This document shows, one piece after another, positions 1 to 11,859 of a stretch of DNA of 64,000 nucleotides. The translations under genes were made by a program, and so were the position numbers. A model generated the notes under the pieces. That model saw nothing but the letters and a program-made list of their open reading frames with translations, searched no databases and was not told the DNA's origin. This DNA comes from Pyropia haitanensis (lineage: Eukaryota; Rhodophyta; Bangiophyceae; Bangiales; Bangiaceae), in assembly GCA_008729055.1 (NCBI GenBank), contig SDUX01000001.1:2464797-2528796 (forward strand), given 5' to 3'. The number at the start of each line of letters is the position of its first letter. Position 1 is the stretch's first letter.

Positions 1-345
1 TTCTTGTTGGTGGTGCTGCCGCTGCGGCGGCGGCCCCACGGCTCGCCCCCGCCGACGGTTATCACGTGGGGTGGCTGCGGCACGTCGCGCCTCCACCGCC
101 GACTGGTTCGTGTTCCCCCCTTCCCACTACCACGACCACCACGACCACCACGACCACCACGACCGCCGCCTCGTCCCTCCCCCCTCTCCTCTTCTCTCCC
201 TGCCTCCTGCCCAATTTTACGTTTTCTTTGCACCGGTTTTCCCCCAACCAACCCTGTGTCTGCCATCCCCCCGCTCCTCCCCTCGCCGCTCCTCGTGCGC
301 CTGTCGCCGGGTGGCGCCGGCGCGCCCCCTGGGGAGCGTCGAGCG
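1..345. other. Upstream region of PH gene, with hexamer microsatellite
   Basis: No gene is recognised here. A CACGAC-type hexamer repeat occupies about 128-166. The rest is C-rich and pyrimidine-rich up to the ATG at 346, so it is probably promoter and 5' UTR of the PH-domain gene. Frames open across it are low complexity. Confidence 0.4.
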
Positions 346-766
346 ATGGCCGCGGCGGGCGGGGCGGCGGCGGGGGCGCCCCCAGAGTTCCCCGTCGGCT
401 GGCGCAACCTCACCCAGTTCTCGCTGGAGCTGTCCCACCAGGTCCGCGCGCGGCCGCGGCTGGTCGGCCGCTCCCCGCGCGTGCCGGCGGGCGGCGGCGG
501 CGGCGGCGGGGAGGGGGGGGTGGGCGGGGGGACCCCGCGTGACGGTGTGGGCGGCGTTGGCGCCGGCGCCAGTGCCGGCGGCGGGGCGGGTGGTGGCGGA
601 GGGGGGGGGGGTGGGGGGGGTGGGGGGGCTTGGCGCCGCGGGTGGTACCGGCAGCAGCGGCGGCAGCGGCGGTGGGAGCGGCAGCGGCGGGGGTGGGGGT
701 GGGGGTGGCGGCGGCGGCGTGGGCAGCGGCTGGCGGACGCCGGCGCGGTCGCCTCCCCCCGCGGGG

Positions 767-837
<71 letters not shown>

Positions 838-1000
838 CGGCGGCGGCGGCGGCCGCCGCCGCGGCGGCCGCCTGCGCGCGTCGCTGGACGGGGTGACGGG
901 CGGCGGCGGCGGGCGGGCGCACCCGCCGGGCGGCCTCGCCACCGCCCCCGGCGCCCGCTTCACCGCCTTCCTCTCTGAGCCCGCCGCGGCGGCCGCCGCG

Positions 1001-1039
<39 letters not shown>

Positions 1040-1350
1040 CCGTCGTCGTTTCGGTGGCGCGGCGGCGGGGACGGCGGCAGCGGCGGCGGCGGCGGCGGCG
1101 GCGGCAGCAGCGGGCGGTCACCGACGGGGAGGGACGTCCCGTCGGCACCCACCGGAAAGGGTCCCGCGCCGCCGGCGGCGGCCGCCGCAGCGGCTGCAGC
1201 GACGGCGGCCGCCCCGGCGTCGCCGCTCCCCCCCACCCGCCGCGGCATGACCGCGTCGGCGTCGTCCCGCTGGGGCGGCGCCCCCGCCCGGCAGGCGCCC
1301 GCGACGGCCAAGACCCGCTCCCTCGTCGGCGAGTGGTCGGGGGGGGAGGA

Positions 1351-1392
<42 letters not shown>

Positions 1393-1616
1393 GCGGCTGC
1401 GGTCGCCACGGAGGCGCGGCGGCCGCCGCGCCGCCGCCGCCACCGCCGCCGCCACCACCGCCGCCACCGCCGCCGCCGCCGTTGCCGCCGCGGACGCGGC
1501 GGCATTGGCGGTGCCGGCGGCAGCGCCGGCCGCCGCCGCGGCGGTCGTGGCGGAAGTGGCGGCGCCCGCCGCCGCGGGCGTCGTCGCCGTCGCCTCCCGC
1601 GTGGCGCCGCGGGAGC

Positions 1617-1680
<64 letters not shown>

Positions 1681-2011
1681 TGGCGGCGGCGGTGTCGGCA
1701 AGGGTCGCCTCTCGCCGCGGGGGGGCTCCCAGCCGGGCTCCCCGCTCTCCACCCCGCCGTCGTCGCCCGCCCGTGGCGGCGGCGGCGCGGCTGGCGGCGG
1801 CAATGGCTACGGCAGCCGCGGCGGCGGCGGCAGCCGCGGCGGCGGCGGCATTGGCGGCGCGCCGCCGTCTGCGTTGCCGCTGCCGCCACCAACGCTGGGC
1901 GCGGCCGGCCGGCCGGGCTCGGCGGGCGCGCCTGGCAGCGCCAGCGGCAGCAGCGACGGTCGGCGGCGGCGGCGGGCGGCCGCCGCCGCCGCCCGTGCCC
2001 GCCGCGCCCGC

Positions 2012-2060
<49 letters not shown>

Positions 2061-2830
2061 GGTCGTGGGCAGCAGCCGCCGACGCGGCGGCCGCCGCCGC
2101 CGCGCTGGGCAGCTCCTCCCCGCTATCGTCGGCCGGCACGACCGGCGCAAGTGTCGGCGGCGGCGGGGGTGGCAGCAGCTACGGCGGCAGCAGCAGCGGG
2201 GGGCTCTCCCCGCGTAGCCGCGCGGACGGCGGGGATGGCCCGGCGACGCCCTTGGCGCTGCCAATGCCCCATGAGGACGATAGCGGCGGCGGCGGCGGCG
2301 GCGCGTCCCCGCCGGGCGGCGACGCCAAGCCCCACTCCGCCACGCCCCCGTCTCTGCTGGGTGGCGCGCTCCCCCCCACCCAGAGTGGCACGGCGGCCGC
2401 ACCGGCGGCGGCGGCCGTGACGGTGGCCGCGGCAGCCGCGGCGGCGGCCACCGCGGCGGGGGTGGCCGACGCGGGACGGCGTCCGCCGCGGGCCAGCCCC
2501 TCCTCCCCCCCTCCCCCCACCCATCAAGGGCCACGGCGCCACGCGCGCGCGACGCCCACCCACGCCGGCATGACGCCAATGGCGCCGACGCCGCGCGGCG
2601 GCGGCGGCGGCGGCTGCGGCGCCACCGCCGCGGCCGCCGCGGCGTTTGCCGAGGACGCGCTGCCGTCGTTGCCGCCGCCGGTGTCGCCACCAGTGCCACG
2701 CACGCCGCCGCCGTCTCCGCGGCGGCGGCGGTCTCGGCGGCGGGGGGGCGGCGGCGGCGGCACCCGCTCCCCTGCGACTGCCGCCGGCGGCGCGGCCTCG
2801 TCGACAGGGGCGGCGGCCAGCGGTGGCGGC

Positions 2831-2888
<58 letters not shown>

Positions 2889-3394
2889 GCGGCGGCGGCG
2901 GGCGCCCGCCCCGCCCTGCGCCAGCGGCAGCCCCTCCGGTGCTACCCTACCTCCCCCACTCTACCTCGTCCCCCTCCCCCCTGCGGCCATCCCCGTCGGC
3001 GTGGGACGACCAGTCCATGCCCTCCCTGGCGGCCGCCCGCACCGCCGGCGCGGGCGCCCGCCGCACCGTTGCGGGCGCGGTGGCGGGCGCGGCGGACGCG
3101 CCGCCGCTCCTCGCCGCGGGCTACCTCGACAAGCGCGGCCGCCGCACGCGGTCGCGCGTGCGGCGGTGGTTTGTCGTTGCCGGCGGCGAGCTGTTCAACG
3201 CGCGCTCGTCGGCGGCGGCGCCGTCGTGGCGGGTCGGCCTCGCGGGCGGCCGCGTCGCGGCGTGTGGGCTGACGGGCAAGCTGGTGCTGGTGCTGGGGGG
3301 GGGGCGCCTCGTGCTGTACGTGCCCCGGGGGGGGGGGGGGGTCGCCCGCTGGGCAGAGGCGTTCCGCGCGGCCATTGCCGCCGCGACGCCGTGA
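346..3394 (+). CDS. PH-domain protein with very long Gly/Ala-rich region
   Basis: The last ~95 residues (about 3108-3391) form a pleckstrin-homology-like domain: GYLDKRG, then RRWFVV and GELFN, an LVLVLGGGRLVLYVP strand pair, and a closing helix around WAEAFRAAIAA with the PH-typical Trp. PH domains bind phosphoinositides or protein partners at membranes; the ligand here is not predictable. The start chosen is the ATG at 346, whose frame gives a sensible N-terminus (PEFPVGWRNLTQFSLELSHQ). The C-terminal frame is a different one, so the reading changes between about 500 and 640, inside G runs; an intron or a homopolymer indel would explain it. About 900 residues between the ends are Gly, Ala, Ser and Arg tracts with no recognisable fold. 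The PH call is moderately sure; the rest is undefined. Confidence 0.6.
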
Positions 3395-4450
3395 CGCGCG
3401 GCGCGCGGCGGCCGCGGCAAGACCGTCAGTGGCGGCCGACGGCGGGGGGGGCCAACGAGGACGTTGGCCGTGTGGCTTGCATGCACACCGTGGTGAGAGT
3501 GCTCGACGCCTTGAGAGCGGGGGGGGTCGTCAACAGGGACACGCGCCTCTCTCTGTCTGCTCTGTTGACGGCTGTTGAGCGGTTGGTTGCTCTCTGCTTG
3601 ATCCTCTCCCCTCTTCCCTCGACTGGACGCGGACTGCAGTGCCTCAGCCGCCAATCAGATGCCAGCTACCAGGGACAGGTGTGCAGGCAGAGCACAAGAG
3701 CTCCTCGCGTGTCTCCTTCCAGATTTGACAGACCCGGATCCACCCGCAAGGTCTGAAAAACTCAACGTTGGGATCTCACCGAAAAATACCAGGCCCACTT
3801 TGTGCGCGCGTGGACGACCAGGAACGCGGCCGCATCGGGGCCGCGCCGCCACGTGCGTCAGCGGGTGCCACGCGCCCCGCGCTGGGTGACTGTCCGCGTC
3901 GGCGGCCGGCCGGCGGTTGCAGGATCCCTCCAGCCCCGCCGCGCGGCTGCACCCGCCGGCCCTGCCGCCCGCGCCGCGTTCCCCCCCCCGTCCCGCCCCC
4001 TGTCCGGTCGTCCCCCGCCGTCGTTCCGCCGCCCCGCCTTCTTTTTTTCACCACCCCCACCCCGCCCCCTGTTGTGCGGCGGCCAACCCCCCCCGCGGAC
4101 GTGCGCGACGGTCCGCCGCGGCGAGCGCCGGGCCGGTCTCCCCCGCCACCCCCCCCCGCGCGGCGCGCGTCGTCGCCGCGGCACTCGGTGGTTGGCGGCG
4201 GGGGTGGGGGGGGGGAGCGCGGGCGGCTGCGGAGCCACCGGGGAGCAGCCGCGGTCTTTGCCAGCGTCGCGTGGCTGTCGTGTCCCTGCTGACGTTTTTG
4301 GAGGGTCGTGTGGTTGCCCTGCGGCGGGCCGTTCTGGGCTCTGGCGTACGCACCCCCCCCCCCCCCCCTTTTTCATCCGCGTCAACATCCGCTGCTGCCG
4401 CCGCCCCCGTCTGTCCCCCCCCCCCCCCCTCTCGTCGCGGGGCGGCCGCG
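3395..4450. other. Intergenic, PH gene to FKBP gene
   Basis: There is no convincing gene in this 1.06-kb stretch. The first half is mixed composition and probably 3' UTR of the PH gene. From about 3900 it is C-rich with CT tracts and probably holds the FKBP promoter and leader. Open frames here lack recognisable domains. Confidence 0.4.
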
Positions 4451-4988
4451 ATGGAGCGCCCCCCCCCCAGGCGGTGACGCCCGCCGACGCGATACCCATC
4501 GTCGCGGCGGCGGCGGTGGCCGTCGCCCTCTTTGCCCTCCTCTACCGCGCCATCGTCGCGGCCACCCGCCCCGCGCCGTGCACCCGCTGCGCGTGTGCCG
4601 CGTACAATGACGAGCCGTTTTGGGAGGAGCTGTCGCAGCGCTCGACGGGCGCCGCGTACGGCGCGTACGTTGTCGACGCGGGCATCCTCGGGACGAGCCT
4701 GGTGTGCTCGGCGTGTGGCCACGGCCGCGGCGCGCACGGGGGGCTCGCGCCGCGGCGGCTGGTCGCGGACGCGCTGCCCAACGGGGGGGCGGTGATGATG
4801 GAGCTCGCGTCGCGGCGGCGGGCGGGCACCGAGGGGGGGGCGCGGCTGGCCGACGTGCCGCTCGAGGTGGGCGTCGAGCTCCGCCGGCCGAGCGCCAACG
4901 GCAAGGCCGCGGGGCTGCTGCTGCAGGGGGTGCGCTGCCAGGTGCACTATGATGGGTATATCAAGGAGACGAGGAGGGGGGGCGGGGA

Positions 4989-5027
<39 letters not shown>

Positions 5028-5364
5028 CGGCGGCGGCGGCGGCAGCGGCGGCGGCGGCAGCGGCGGCGGCGGCGGCGGTGGCGGCGGTGGCGGCAGGGCG
5101 GACGCTGGGGCGGGCCGGAGGGGCGGCGGCGTCAGCCGCCTGCGGCTGTTTGAGTCGAGCCGCGACTCCCGGTCGGGCCCCCTGTCCATGGTCCTTGGTG
5201 CGGGCGACGTCATCCCGGGCTGGGACATGGGCATGCGTGGCATGCGCGTCGGGGAGGTGCGCCGCATCACCGTGCCGCCACACCTGGCGTACGGGCGTTC
5301 CGTTGTGGGCGGCGTCCGCGACGCGACGCTCGTGTTTGACATTGAGCTGCTGGCGCTGATGTGA
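4451..5364 (+). CDS. Membrane-anchored FKBP-type peptidyl-prolyl isomerase
   Basis: The C-terminal half is an FKBP domain. CQVHYDGYIKE matches the VHYTG strand, RLFESSRDSRSGPLSMVLG the FDSS..PF..LG segment, then GDVIPGWDMGMRGM, GEVRRITVPPHLAYG and FDIELL. The aromatic pocket residues (Tyr of HYDG, Trp of GWD, Tyr of LAYG) are present, so isomerase activity is plausible. A run of about 12 Asp followed by Gly/Ser repeats (about 4980-5100) is inserted after the first strands. The N-terminus has one hydrophobic segment (about 4492-4563), then CTRCAC and CSACGHG cysteine motifs that might bind metal. The ATG at 4451 is out of frame with the domain by one base: a C9 run at about 4459-4467 lies directly after it. 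Changing its length by one gives MERPPP.QAVTP leading into the membrane segment. No other upstream in-frame ATG is credible. Confidence 0.85.
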
Positions 5365-6846
5365 GGGGCGGGCGGGCGGCGGTGCGGTGCGGCCGGGGGC
5401 GACGAGCTCCCACCGGTAGCCGCGGCGGGGGGGCGAGCGAGGGGGAGACGCGAGCCCGTGGTGGGTGGGTGGCGCGTCGGCGCGTGGGCGGCGTGGCGTT
5501 TGGGGTGCCCGTGGCGGGGACAAGAAAGAGGACAAGGGCTTGCCCCACGGCGGTGGTGGTGGCGACACTTTGCACGCGACACGATGGTCACCTGGTCTGT
5601 GGGATGGCGAGGGCGGGTGGTGGGGGCGGGGGGACCGCGGCATCCAGCTGGGGGCGGCGCCCGTGGTTGCCGGCCGCCGCCACCGACCACGGGCGGCGCC
5701 GCACGCGGCTGACGCGGTGGCGGTGGTGGCCCCCGCCTGCCCGCGGCGGCTACGGGGCCACGGTGGTGGCGCTGGGGTGTCGGTCGGCAGCGGCGGCCGC
5801 GCGGCGGGCTGCCATGGAGGGCAGAGGGGGATACCCACCCGGCGGGGCGGCGGCTGGCGGCGCCGCCCGCGCCTGACGAGGCGGCGCCACCGCTTGGCGC
5901 GACCCACCGCGGCGGCGCTCACACCGCCCCCCAGCGGCCCGCCCACGAGCACCACGCCGCCTCTGCAGCGGCGGGGGTGATGGCGGGGGCGGCGTGTGGG
6001 CGGCCGTCCCGTGGCGGGCGTGGCGCCCGCGGCGGCGGCCAACCGCCGCCGTCGGCGGCCGGCCGCTACGGCTCGCCCCGTTGCGCCGCGCGCACGCGGC
6101 GTGGTGCGCGCGGCGTGGGCGGGTGCGCGCCGCGGCGCACCGGCCAGTGGGAGGGGCGACCACGGGCGCGGCGATGCAGAAAGAGTGCCTCGAGAAGTGC
6201 CAGGCATCTGGGGGTCTTTATGGTGCCGCAGACCAGCGCCGTCCCGCCGACGCGCCCGTCGAGCGCGGCCGACGTCATACTCGGCAGCGGCCACGCCGCA
6301 TCCAGCGCGCGCCGGCTCGCCATCCTCGGCCAGACCGGGTGGGGGGGAATGGAGCGAGCGGCAGCCCGCCGGGAGGGCACCTGGGGACCCTCCCCCGCTC
6401 TTCTATCCCCCCCCAGCCGCGTGAAGAGCAGCCGGGGGGGCTGCCGGGGACACCTTGCCCCCGCCAACGGCCGCCGGCGGCCGCCCGCCGGGCCCGCCCG
6501 ACCGTCGGCCCCCCACGGTGCGCCGAGCGGGCGGCCGCCGCGGGTGCACACGTCGGCTGGACAGCGGCGCGGCGCGGCCACAAACGCCCCCCCCGTTCCG
6601 CACAGCCGCCGTGGATGCCGCCGTCCCCAGACGGGTGGGCGTTGCCGGGGGGGCGCGCCCCCGCGACGCGGCGCGTGCGGGCCCCCGCGCCGCACGTGCC
6701 CGCCCGGTGAGTGCGGCGTGTGTCGGCCACGCTGACGACGCGAGGGGGGAGGGCGCCTGGTCGGGTCGTCCGTGTCTTCCGGGGAGGGGCCCACTGCTGG
6801 GGTGCGCCGCCTCGGCCTGGCCAGCCCGGTCGCGGTGGTGCTGCCG

Positions 6847-6886
<40 letters not shown>

Positions 6887-9240
6887 CGACGCCGCCACCG
6901 TCAATGCCGCCGGTGGGCCGATCGGGCGCCCCCCCCCACGCCACCAGCAGCAGCTCGGCGACAGCGCCGACGCTGGCACCGGCGGCTGCCGCCGCGGCGG
7001 CGGCCGCCCGCGCCCGGCGCGCCGTCGCCGCTGCGCCCGGCAGGTCCACGGCCTGCGGTTCCGGCTCGGCGCCGCGGGCGCTGACGCAGCAGCCCGAGCG
7101 GTCGCGGAGGACGGCGGCGCTCCGCGCATCGCCGCCAGTGCCGACGCCGCGGCGCGCGGGTGGTGGGGGGAGGGTGGGGGGGGGGGCTGCACCGATCGCC
7201 CGCCGGGTGAGGCGGCTGCCGCTGCGGCGGCGGTTGGTTGAGTGAGAGGGCGGAGCTTCCCGGGGATTGGCGGGCGGAGGGAGGAGGGGGGGCAGCACAG
7301 CGCGCGACCCCAAGGGTGCTCTGGTCACCCCACTTGCGGGATGTTTTTGTCCTACGGATATGCGAGAAGACGTGTGTTGACGATGCCCCGAAGCACAACT
7401 CCAAGGCTCGTGTCTTACACTGAAATTTGTTTTCACATACCGTTTGTGATCGCAACGTGGAGATGAAGAGTGCGGCGGAAGAGACGGAAGGCGCTCCCTT
7501 GCCGATCCCCCCTCGTCCATGACAAAGCTTCCACCGCAGGGGAAGGAAGACGGACGCGGCGGGACCGCGCGCGGACGTTGGAAAGACCCGAGGACGTGAG
7601 GGGGGGGGACACGCGCCGCCGCCCGCCGACGACGGGGAAAGCACCGGCACGCCGGCCGCCCATCCCCCCCGGCCGCGGCAGGCGGATGGCGTCGTCAGCT
7701 TCCGCCACGGCGCGATGTCTCGGCCGCTCCTGGCTTGTTGCGGCGGCAGAGCCGCTCAACCGCGGCGTTGACGCCCGCCGTGGCGACGCCAAGGAGGCAG
7801 CCCGAGGCTGCTCCCCCGCCCCTCCACCCCCCGCCCCACCGGGCCGCCGCTCGCTATAGCGCCACGCGTCGTGGGTGCTCCCCTCCCGCGGTATTCCCGT
7901 TCCTTCCCCGCCACCGTTCCCCACAGAGCAGACGGCCGGCCTGCCGCGCCCTGCCCGCGCACGCGCACACCGCGGCCGGGATTGGCGACAGGGGGCACCG
8001 TCGGCGGGCCGCCGCCCCCTTGGCCGCCGCGGCGCGGTGCGCCATCCCACATCCCGCGGCGCACGGCAGGGGCCGCCCCCGCTCCACCGTCGCGCCCCCG
8101 CCCCGTCCTGGTCAGCGCCGACGGGCGGGCCGGCGCACCCGCTCTTTTTCGTCTGCTCTCACGCACGCCGCGGCAGCAACGCGAGGCCGGCCGCCAGCCG
8201 CCCGAGTCCACGTGGCTGACCGCGGCCGCCGCCGGGCCTCGACTCCCGCCCGCGAGATCCGCCAATCCGCGCCGACGGCGCGCTTGGGGTGGCCCGTCGG
8301 CTGGGTGCGGGCGGGGCCCGAGCCGAGCACCCGAGGATGACAGTAACCCCCCCCCCCGCTTTACAAGGCACAGGAAAAGAGGGGTGTGGCCCCGACTTGC
8401 TATTCTGCGCGCGCGGCGTCGCTCGCTCCCCCACTCTGGGGGGTGCGAGAGGGGGCCCCTCCACACTTGCCGAAAAGGCGGCCGCGCGCGCCACCGCTGG
8501 TTGCTGCCGCTGGCGGCCGGCCGTCCCCTCCACTCGACCAAGCGCGCGCGCGTGCGTGCGTGCGTGCGTGCGCACGCCGCGTCCGCCACCCAACCACCCC
8601 CCCCCCCCCTCTCACGGGCCCGTCTGGCCACTTTTCGGCTTCGTCCCCCCTCCCCCCCCTCCGCCGACGCCGATCCACCCCGTCCCGACCGCCGTCGTCG
8701 TCACCATCACCGTCCCCTTCCCCGGGACGACCACCGCGGGGTGGCCGTCTTGTTCGCCCTTTTTTTTTTTTTTTTTTTTCCGCCCCGCCGTCCGCCACCG
8801 TCCGACCGTGTTTTTGCGTGTGTTGGGGGGGGTACTCGGCCGAGCGTGCCGCGTCGCCGCCGCCGCCGACCGCGCTGCCGACCGCGTGAGCGGGGGTGTG
8901 CTTACACCAGTCGCCGCTTCGTCTGCGATTGGCGGGTGCGAGTGCGGTTGTGGTCTGTCCACTCTTCCCCCTCTCACCTCACCGTGGCCGGTGGCCGCCG
9001 CCGCCGCCGCCGTGGGGGGGGGGGTGGGGGGTGCCGCGCCTGCGGGGTCGTGGGCCGCCTTCCCGCCTCCCGCCGCCGGCGTGTAACGGCTGAGGCGGTG
9101 GGGGCGGCGGCGGCCCCCGCTGGCGGGGCGGCGGGGTGGGGCCGCCCCCCCCCCCCCCCCCACCCCCGCCCCCCCTCCGCCTCCCCTCCCCCCCCCCCCC
9201 AGCCAGCCTCTGCTGGGCTGGTCACCCTGGGGTGGTGGCG
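5365..9240. other. 3.9 kb with no gene I can name; several possible coding patches
   Basis: Three patches have coding-like G/C third positions but no family match. One is + strand 6220-6340 (starts MVPQTSAVPPTRPSSAADV); the opposite strand over the same bases also reads well. The second is 6830-7200, where both the + frame (Ser/Ala/Pro-rich) and the - frame (with VGAVAELLLVAWGG) are plausible. The third is 7470-8640. A drop in GC at 7310-7470 suggests a gene boundary. A T run at 8761-8779 and the CT-rich stretch at 9140-9200 look like leader sequence for the ADA1 gene that follows. I cannot choose a strand or model. Confidence 0.3.
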
Positions 9241-11065
9241 ATGACGGCCCCCCCTGCGGCGGCCGCTCTTCCCCGGCCGACCGCCCCCGCCACCCGCGCT
9301 GACATTGTGCGGCGGCTGGGGGAGGCGGGCGTCCCCCCCCCCCGGGCGGAGCGGTACCTCGTCACCCTCCGTCGGTTCCTCACTGCCAAGACGTCCAAGG
9401 TGGTGTTTGAGGAGGAGCTCCGGTCGGTGCTGCCGCCCGCGGGCGTCGCCGCCCACAATGGCCTCATCCGGGAGCTCCTCCGCGCGGCGCAGGCGCCAAC
9501 GCCGGGCGTCCCAGACCTGCCGCCGCTGCTGCTGGCCAAGGACAAGCGTCCGCTGCCGCGGATGGCAGACAAGGTGCCGAAGAAGCTCGACCGCCGCGGC
9601 GCCAAGCGGCGGCCCCCACAGCCAACGGCGGCGGGGGGGGGAGGGGCGCCGCCGGCCTGGGCGCGGGGGTGGCCCCGCCGGTCGCTGCCGGGGGGGGGCA
9701 GCGGGGGGGGGGGTTGGCCCCAGCGGCAGCGGCGGTGTGGCGGCCGCGGCCGCCGCGGCGGCTGCCGCGACGGCGGCGGCGGCGGCCAAGGCGGCGATTG
9801 CGACGGCCAACGAGACGGTGGCGGTGGCGGCTGGGCAGCACGCGCTGGGCCCGGCGGCCAGGGCGGGCGGCGCACCCCTGCTGGGGCTGGTGCCACCGGC
9901 GGGGGGGGTGCGGGAGGAGAAGCCTGGCGCCGTCGGCCTCCCCCCGTCGGCGGCCAACGCGCCCGCGGCGGCGGCGGCGGCGGCGGCGGCGGCAGCGGCA
10001 GCGGGAGCAGCAGCAGCGGCGGCCACGCCGGCGCCGCCCGTCACGGCCAGTGGCAGGCGGAAGCCGCCCGCCAATGGGCGGCAAACCAAGAAGAACCCCA
10101 ACAAGCCCACCGCGCGGCAGCTCAACGCCGCCCGGCTGGCGGTCGCGTCGGCCGTGACGGCGGATGGGGGTGCCGCCACGGCGGGCGGCGGCGGCGGTGC
10201 CAAGGTGGCCGCCGCCGGCCACGCGGGTGCGGAGGCGCACCACCCGCCAGGCGCGGCGGGCGCCAATGGCGTCGTGCACCTGGGGGGTCCCAAGGCGGCC
10301 GCCGCGGCGGGTGCGCTTGCCGCCGCCGGCGCGGCGGCCGCGCGGGCGACGGCGGCCGACGGGCGCCCCGTGCCGCCGCTCGCCAAGCGCCCCCGCCTCG
10401 AGACGGAAAAGCAGCGGCGGGCGGCGGCGACGGCGGCGGCGGCGCAGGCGGCGGCCGCGACCGCCGCGCAAGCGCACGCGGCCGCGGCGGCCGCGGCGTT
10501 GCCGCCAGCCACGACGGGCGGCGCGACGAGCACGTGGACTGCCGACGGCGGGGAGGGGTCCTCCTCCTCCCTGCCGCACCCCACGTACGGCGGCCGCGCG
10601 TCCGCGTCGTCCCGTGCGGCGCGGTCGGCCGACGGCGGGATGGGCGGCGGGGGCGCCGCGGCGGGCGCCGCCACCGCCGCCGTCGCGGACTTTGTCGCGT
10701 ACGCGGGCCTGCCGTTTGCGCCCGCCGCGCCGGGCGCGGGGATGGACGTGGACCTCTTCCTCCGCCTGCGGGCGCGGGTCAAGGCGGTCGTGGCGGGGGC
10801 GCCCGACAAGCACCTGGGCGTCAAGGACGACGCGGTGGCGCTGCTGGCCGCCGCGGTGGAGGTGCGCGTCAAGACGCTGCTCGAGGCGACGGCGCGGCGG
10901 CGCGCCGCCGCGGCGGGCGACGCGTCCAACACGGGCACCGAGGCGGACGTGTTCCGCGCGGCGCTTGCGCCGGGGCACCTCCGCGACGCGGCGCTGCGGA
11001 ACCGGCGGCTACTCGGCCGCAACGCGGGCGTCGACCTGGAGCGGCTCGTCCTGGCTATACGCTGA
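9241..11065 (+). CDS. SAGA complex subunit ADA1/Hfi1 (SAGA-Tad1 family)
   Basis: The N-terminal ~80 residues match the SAGA-Tad1 family signature: ADIVRRLGEAGVPPPRAERY, then LVTLRRFLTAKTSKVVFEEE, then LRSVLP, and HNGLIRELLRAAQ. This is the same order as plant and yeast ADA1 (helix, RYF..L.RFL..K.SK..FD, HN.LIR.IL). ADA1 is a structural subunit of the SAGA histone acetyltransferase coactivator and acts in the nucleus. The C-terminus (about 10690-11064: FVAYAGLPFAPA, then DLFLRLRARVKAVV, LLAAAVEVRVKTLLEATARR) fits the family's histone-fold-like end. N- and C-termini lie in different frames: the reading changes near the G8 run at about 9631-9638 and again in G runs at 9692-9712. A middle segment (ASGRRKPPANGRQTKKNPNK) is basic. 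The start is the first ATG before the conserved block. The gene is convergent with the FHA-SANT gene. Confidence 0.8.
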
Positions 11066-11859
11066 CACGCGCACGTAGGGATAGGGATGGAGGCGTTGGG
11101 GGGGGGGGGGGTGGGGAGGGGGGGGAAGGGTTGACGGGGCTGCGTGCGCGCGGCACGGGGGTGGCACCCAGACCAGCGGGGGGGCGGGGGGTGGGGGGGG
11201 GGCGTCTCGACTGGTGGGTGGGACTCGTGGGGCGGGTGTCGGCGCCCAGCTGCGGCGGTAGGGCCCCGGTTTTTGGTGGACCCGTTTTCGTGGGCACGGA
11301 GCCCGGCGGACCGCAGCGCGTGGGGGGGGGCGTCGGCGGGGGCGGATGGTCGGAGGGGGAGCCAGCAACGTGCGGGGCCACGGCCGAGCGCGCGAGTAAC
11401 TCGAGCGACGAACAAGAAAAAAGAAGACATGAGCCGCAGCGCTCTCCGTCAGACGGCGACCGTCCTTCTCGTGGCACAGATAGGGCCGCCGATGGGAGCA
11501 CGGGTCAAGGCGATGCGGAAGGGGGGAGGGGGGGGGGGAGGGGGAGGGGGGGGTTGGCCAGGTTCGGCCTCCATGTCCCCTCACGTGGGCCACACCTGCA
11601 CGGCTCGTGGCGCTCGAGGCCCGCGGCTCCGCCAACACGCCACACTCCATTCGGCCGGTGCGCGTCGCCTGCCGGCGCTGCCACCCGCGTGGCCCGCCGC
11701 TGGCCGCCCCCGTGCGACGAGCAGCAAGTAGGCAGGCACTTGGCGGCCACCCGCCACGTCAGCCGGGCGCCCCCTCCCCCCGCACCCCCCCGGGGGGCAC
11801 GCGCGCAACAGATAGAAACGGCAACAAGACCGCGTCGGCCCCGGCAGCGGGGCGCGCGT
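11066..11859. other. Convergent intergenic region, ADA1 and FHA-SANT genes
   Basis: About 790 bp between the two stop codons. It contains G-rich tracts at 11098-11128 and 11520-11555 and an A-rich patch at 11405-11430. No gene is recognised; it presumably holds both 3' UTRs. Confidence 0.4.

Noticed and set aside
8761..8779. T19 run as a terminator or poly(A) tail of a retroposed gene
   Set aside because: No gene remnant or target duplication is recognisable beside it.
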